NCBI RefSeq assembly: GCF_023078495.1
Contig: NZ_CP095742.1
Location: 558,001 to 622,000, forward strand
DNA: 64,000 nt
Direction: 5' to 3'
Origin: Luteibacter aegosomatissinici
GTDB lineage: Bacteria > Pseudomonadota > Gammaproteobacteria > Xanthomonadales > Rhodanobacteraceae
Shown one piece after another: positions 60,122 to 64,000 of this stretch. How positions within the stretch are numbered: the stretch's first letter is position 1; every line of letters starts with the position of its first letter. Under the pieces are notes generated by a model, which worked only from the letters and a program-made list of their open reading frames with translations, was not told where the DNA came from and searched no databases. Position numbers and translations under genes: made by a program.

Positions 60122-62355
60122 GACCCGGATGCGGTATCCAGCGCCTGCCGGACGGTGTCCTGGGTCAGCACGGTCGAGAGCTTCTTACCTTCGCCACCGC
60201 CCTTGGGGTACACGACGTAGAGCGGGACGCCGACGGAATGCCACTGCTCCAGGAAGGCCGCAATCGTGGTGTTCACATCGGTCCAGTCGCCTTTCATATA
60301 GACGGTGCCGGTGCGCTTGAGCAGGTCGCGGAAAGCATCGGTATCCAGCACGGCGCGCTCATTGGCCTTGCAGGTGATGCACCAGTCAGCGGTCATGTCG
60401 ACGAGCACCGGTGTGCCGGCCGCGCGAAGCTCGGCGAGTTTCGCCGGTGAATACGGCACGGAGCCATCCGAGGCCACCTGCGTGGTCGTCGGCGCGGGCA
60501 GGCCGTGCACGGTCCAGAGGGCGGCCACCGCACCGATACCGAGCACCGCCGTGAACACCCAGGCAATCCGCCCGCCACGGCTGCGCCCGTACCACCACAG
60601 GGCCATGGCCAGCAGGACGCCGCCACCCAGCACGAGTGCCGCGGCATCCGCACCGCGCTGCTTGGCCAGCACCCACAGCAGCCACACGGCCGTGAGGTAC
60701 ATCGGGAATGCGAGCGCTTGCTTCAGCGTCTCCATCCAACGGCCCGGGCGGGGCAACATGCGCGCCACGGCGGGCACGAAGCCCATTAGCAGGAAGGGCA
60801 GCGCCAGGCCCAGCCCCAGGGCCACGAAAATAAGGAAGGCCACGTAGAGCGGCGCGGCAAAGGCGAACGCTATGGCCGAGCCCATGAACGGCGCGGTGCA
60901 CGGGCTGGCGACGACCACGGCCAGTACGCCGGTGAAGAAATCGCCGGTGGGGCCCGAGCGCGACGCCAGGCCGCTACCCACGTTACCCAGGGAGCCACCC
61001 ACCTCGAACACGCCCGACATGGAAAGGCCGATCGCGAGCATGACGTAGACGAGCGCGCCGACGATCACGGGCTGCTGGAACTGGGCACCCCACTGCAGGC
61101 CGTGCCCGGCCGCACGGATACCGACCACGACAAGGCCCAGCAGCGTGAACGCCAACATGACGCCCGCCGTGTACCAAAGGGCATGCTTACGGGCGGCCGC
61201 GGGGCTTTCACCGCTTTCCAGCACCGTGATCGCCTTCAGCGACAGCACCGGCAGCACGCAGGGCATCAGGTTGAGGATGAGGCCGCCCAGCAGGGCCAGG
61301 CCGATCGCGGCGATAAAGCCGACCTTCGCTTCGCCACCGGGCATCAAGTCGGCGGGTGGCGGCGTGGGGGCGACCTCGGCGGGCGTCGCGGTGGCCGGGG
61401 CCGATTCGGCGGTGTTGCTCACGGTGACAGCGCCCGAGGCGAGGTCCGCGCTCAAGTGACGGGTCATGACCGGGTAGCAAATGCCATTCTCCAGGCAGCC
61501 CTGGTAGGCGATGTCCAGCTCCACCTTCTTCGACGCATCCGCGCCCGTCAGTGGCACCGGCACTTCCACCTGGTCGAAATACACGATGGTGTCGCCGAAG
61601 TGCTCGTCGTGGTGGGCGATGCCGCTGGGCCAGTCCGGCTCGCCTGCGCTTACGCCCGCTGGCGAGGTGACCTTGATCTCGGTCTTGTCGCGGTAGAGGT
61701 AGTAATCCTTGGGCATCGTCCAGCGCAGGAGCAGGCTCTTGCCGTCCTTCGCAAGGGCTTCGAAGCGGAACGCCTGGTCGGCCGGGAGCGCTTGCGCGTC
61801 GGTACCCGGGGTGGCCGCCGGGGAGCCGAGCAGCGCGGCGCCGTTGCCCTTTGCCGCTGGCGCCGCAGGGCCCGTGTCGCCGGGAATCGTCGATGGGCCG
61901 CCGATGGTGAGCTTCAGGTGCTCGGTGTTCGGCGGGTAGCAGATCTTCGGCTCCACCTCGTGGCAGCCCTGGTACTGCACATCGAGGGCCAGTGTCTTGT
62001 TCGCCGCATCGGCCAGGGTGTAAGGCAGCGTGGCCTCGATGTCCCCGTGGTAGATCTCGACGTCACCCAGGTACTCGTCGTGCTTCTTGATGCCATCGGG
62101 CAGGGCCGGCTCGCCGAGCTTCACCGTGGCGGGATCAGCCGCCTTGATCTTGATCCGGCCACGGTACAGGTAGTAGTCCGGGGCGATGCGCCAGTGCAGC
62201 TTCACCACACCCGGCTGGCTGGCATCGGTGGTGAGATGGAAGGCCTGGGTGACCGGCAGCAGGTTGTCATCATCCTGCGCCAGGGCGGGCAGGGCGAACA
62301 GGCTGAGGCTGGCCAGGGCGGCCAGGCTCCGGATCAGGCGGGCGAACGACGGCAT
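60118..62355 (-). CDS. dsbD: Thiol:disulfide interchange protein DsbD with duplicated N-terminal domain
   Basis: A 745-residue reductase that carries electrons from cytoplasmic thioredoxin to the periplasm. After a signal peptide there are two copies of the periplasmic alpha domain: residues about 28-155 (PDYYLYRGRIKI, C131/C139) and about 187-310 (KDYYLYRDKTEI, C287/C293). The membrane domain follows with LMPCVLPVLSLKA and VVASPCTAPFMGSA, then the gamma thioredoxin domain with DWCITCKANE. E. coli DsbD (about 565) has one alpha domain. The start at 62355 follows GGAG. It overlaps the TlpA-like gene. Confidence 0.9.
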   Translation of the reverse strand: MPSFARLIRSLAALASLSLFALPALAQDDDNLLPVTQAFHLTTDASQPGVVKLHWRIAPDYYLYRGRIKIKAADPATVKLGEPALPDGIKKHDEYLGDVEIYHGDIEATLPYTLADAANKTLALDVQYQGCHEVEPKICYPPNTEHLKLTIGGPSTIPGDTGPAAPAAKGNGAALLGSPAATPGTDAQALPADQAFRFEALAKDGKSLLLRWTMPKDYYLYRDKTEIKVTSPAGVSAGEPDWPSGIAHHDEHFGDTIVYFDQVEVPVPLTGADASKKVELDIAYQGCLENGICYPVMTRHLSADLASGAVTVSNTAESAPATATPAEVAPTPPPADLMPGGEAKVGFIAAIGLALLGGLILNLMPCVLPVLSLKAITVLESGESPAAARKHALWYTAGVMLAFTLLGLVVVGIRAAGHGLQWGAQFQQPVIVGALVYVMLAIGLSMSGVFEVGGSLGNVGSGLASRSGPTGDFFTGVLAVVVASPCTAPFMGSAIAFAFAAPLYVAFLIFVALGLGLALPFLLMGFVPAVARMLPRPGRWMETLKQALAFPMYLTAVWLLWVLAKQRGADAAALVLGGGVLLAMALWWYGRSRGGRIAWVFTAVLGIGAVAALWTVHGLPAPTTTQVASDGSVPYSPAKLAELRAAGTPVLVDMTADWCITCKANERAVLDTDAFRDLLKRTGTVYMKGDWTDVNTTIAAFLEQWHSVGVPLYVVYPKGGGEGKKLSTVLTQDTVRQALDTASGS

Positions 62356-62562
62356 GGTGTCTCCATGGATCGGATCGGTGCGGCGACGAACCGCAAGGGC
62401 GTCGATGATTATGACCGGGTGAGTGCGGATTAGCTTGCAGCGGCGTTGCCGCAGGGCCGAACTGGCTTTTTTTGAACCCGGAGACCTTGAACCGTTTCGT
62501 AGCGCCGCCATGTCTCGGCCATCCAAAGCTCTTCCGATTGAGGGCGTGCTTTGGCTAGAATT

Positions 62563-62589
62563 CTGGCACTCACCCTGGCCAAGTGCTAA
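62563..62589 (+). promoter_or_regulatory. CIRCE-like HrcA operator of groESL
   Basis: CTGGCACTC (62563-62571) and AAGTGCTAA (62581-62589) flank nine bases, matching TTAGCACTC-N9-GAGTGCTAA with two mismatches in the left arm and one in the right. It lies 48 bases upstream of groES, right after a -10-like TAGAAT (62556-62561). HrcA repression relieved by heat is expected. Confidence 0.85.
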
Positions 62590-62637
62590 CGGGGTGGCCA
62601 TTTTCTTATTCATATCAACCACCTGCTTGGAGTTACC

Positions 62638-62931
62638 ATGAGCAAGCTGCGCCCGTTGCACGATCGCGTCATCGTCAAGCGTCTGGAAGAGGAGCGCGTC
62701 TCCGCCGGCGGTATCGTCATTCCGGATAGCGCCACCGAAAAGCCCACCCGCGGCAAGGTCATCGCCGCCGGTAACGGCCGCATCCAGGAAGACGGCAAGG
62801 TCCGTCCGATGTCGGTGAAGGAAGGTGACACCGTCCTGTTCGGCAAGTACGCCGGCCAGGAAATCAAGATCGACGGCGAAGAGCTGGTCTTCCTGAAGGA
62901 AGACGACATCGTGGCGGTTATCGAAGGGTAA
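62638..62931 (+). CDS. groES: Co-chaperonin GroES
   Basis: A 97-residue GroES with the usual features: [20 protein letters not shown], a mobile loop ([20 protein letters not shown]) and [20 protein letters not shown]. It caps the GroEL folding chamber. A CIRCE-like operator lies upstream, TTGGAG precedes the start, and groEL follows after 96 bases. Confidence 0.98.
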   Translation: MSKLRPLHDRVIVKRLEEERVSAGGIVIPDSATEKPTRGKVIAAGNGRIQEDGKVRPMSVKEGDTVLFGKYAGQEIKIDGEELVFLKEDDIVAVIEG

Positions 62932-62949
62932 AGCGTGACGCGTCAGTAG

Positions 62950-64000
<1,051 letters not shown>

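Overview
The window is GC-rich bacterial chromosome with dense, mostly short intergenic gaps and no rRNA, tRNA, CRISPR array or insertion sequence that I can see. Gene content and order point to a gammaproteobacterium of the Xanthomonadales, most likely Rhodanobacteraceae (Luteibacter/Dyella-like). The clues are polA beside a DUF2782 gene, the run purH - fis - zinc-ribbon DUF3426 gene - prmA - accC - accB - aroQ, dsbD beside groES-groEL, several TonB-dependent receptors, and REP-like TGTAGGAGCGCGC palindromes. This assignment is an inference from synteny and protein resemblance; no database search was run.

Layout. 1-4.3 kb: a NarL-type regulator with an altered phosphoacceptor site, then a co-directional run of small genes of largely unknown function (two DUF2589 paralogues, several overlapping small ORFs, two small membrane proteins). 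4.3-7.4 kb: a MASE1-type membrane protein, a DUF2063 (HvfC/BufC-like) protein and an APH-fold kinase. 7.4-10.4 kb: a TPP riboswitch followed by a TonB receptor and a PnuC-family permease, read as a thiamine-uptake operon. 10.4-24.5 kb: mixed housekeeping and envelope genes (aspartyl protease with PDZ, topoisomerase IB, 23S rRNA methyltransferase, SrkA kinase, thioesterases, flavoprotein reductase, rhodanese-like protein, hemD-hemX-hemY). 24.5-28.5 kb: an HscC-type Hsp70 between two J-like membrane proteins that lack the HPD motif. 28.6-31.1 kb: uvrD and a small membrane protein.

31.1-43.9 kb is one long leftward block: glucokinase, GH20 hexosaminidase, a large TonB receptor, an APC permease, a GH2 exo-glucosaminidase, a LacI regulator and a sulfotransferase. 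It looks like a chitin/chitosan-oligosaccharide utilisation locus, with a perfect LacI-type palindrome overlapping a promoter at its upstream end. 43.9-46.3 kb is an accessory patch: a lipoprotein, a protein with an H...C papain-like signature and a Gln-rich repetitive tail, and a coiled-coil membrane protein. I read it as a candidate secreted effector with its immunity protein. 46.3-64 kb returns to core genes: polA, DUF2782, GST, a LysR/SBF-transporter divergent pair, purH, fis, prmA, accBC, aroQ, a DUF1415 gene, a TlpA-like thioredoxin, dsbD with a duplicated N-terminal domain, and a CIRCE-controlled groESL operon that runs off the right edge.

No stretch longer than 300 bases lacks a gene. 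The largest gaps (46038-46326, 62356-62637, 43818-44057, 5296-5499) hold terminators, operators or promoters where noted and otherwise show nothing recognisable. The first 117 bases hold the leader of the first gene and no complete gene.
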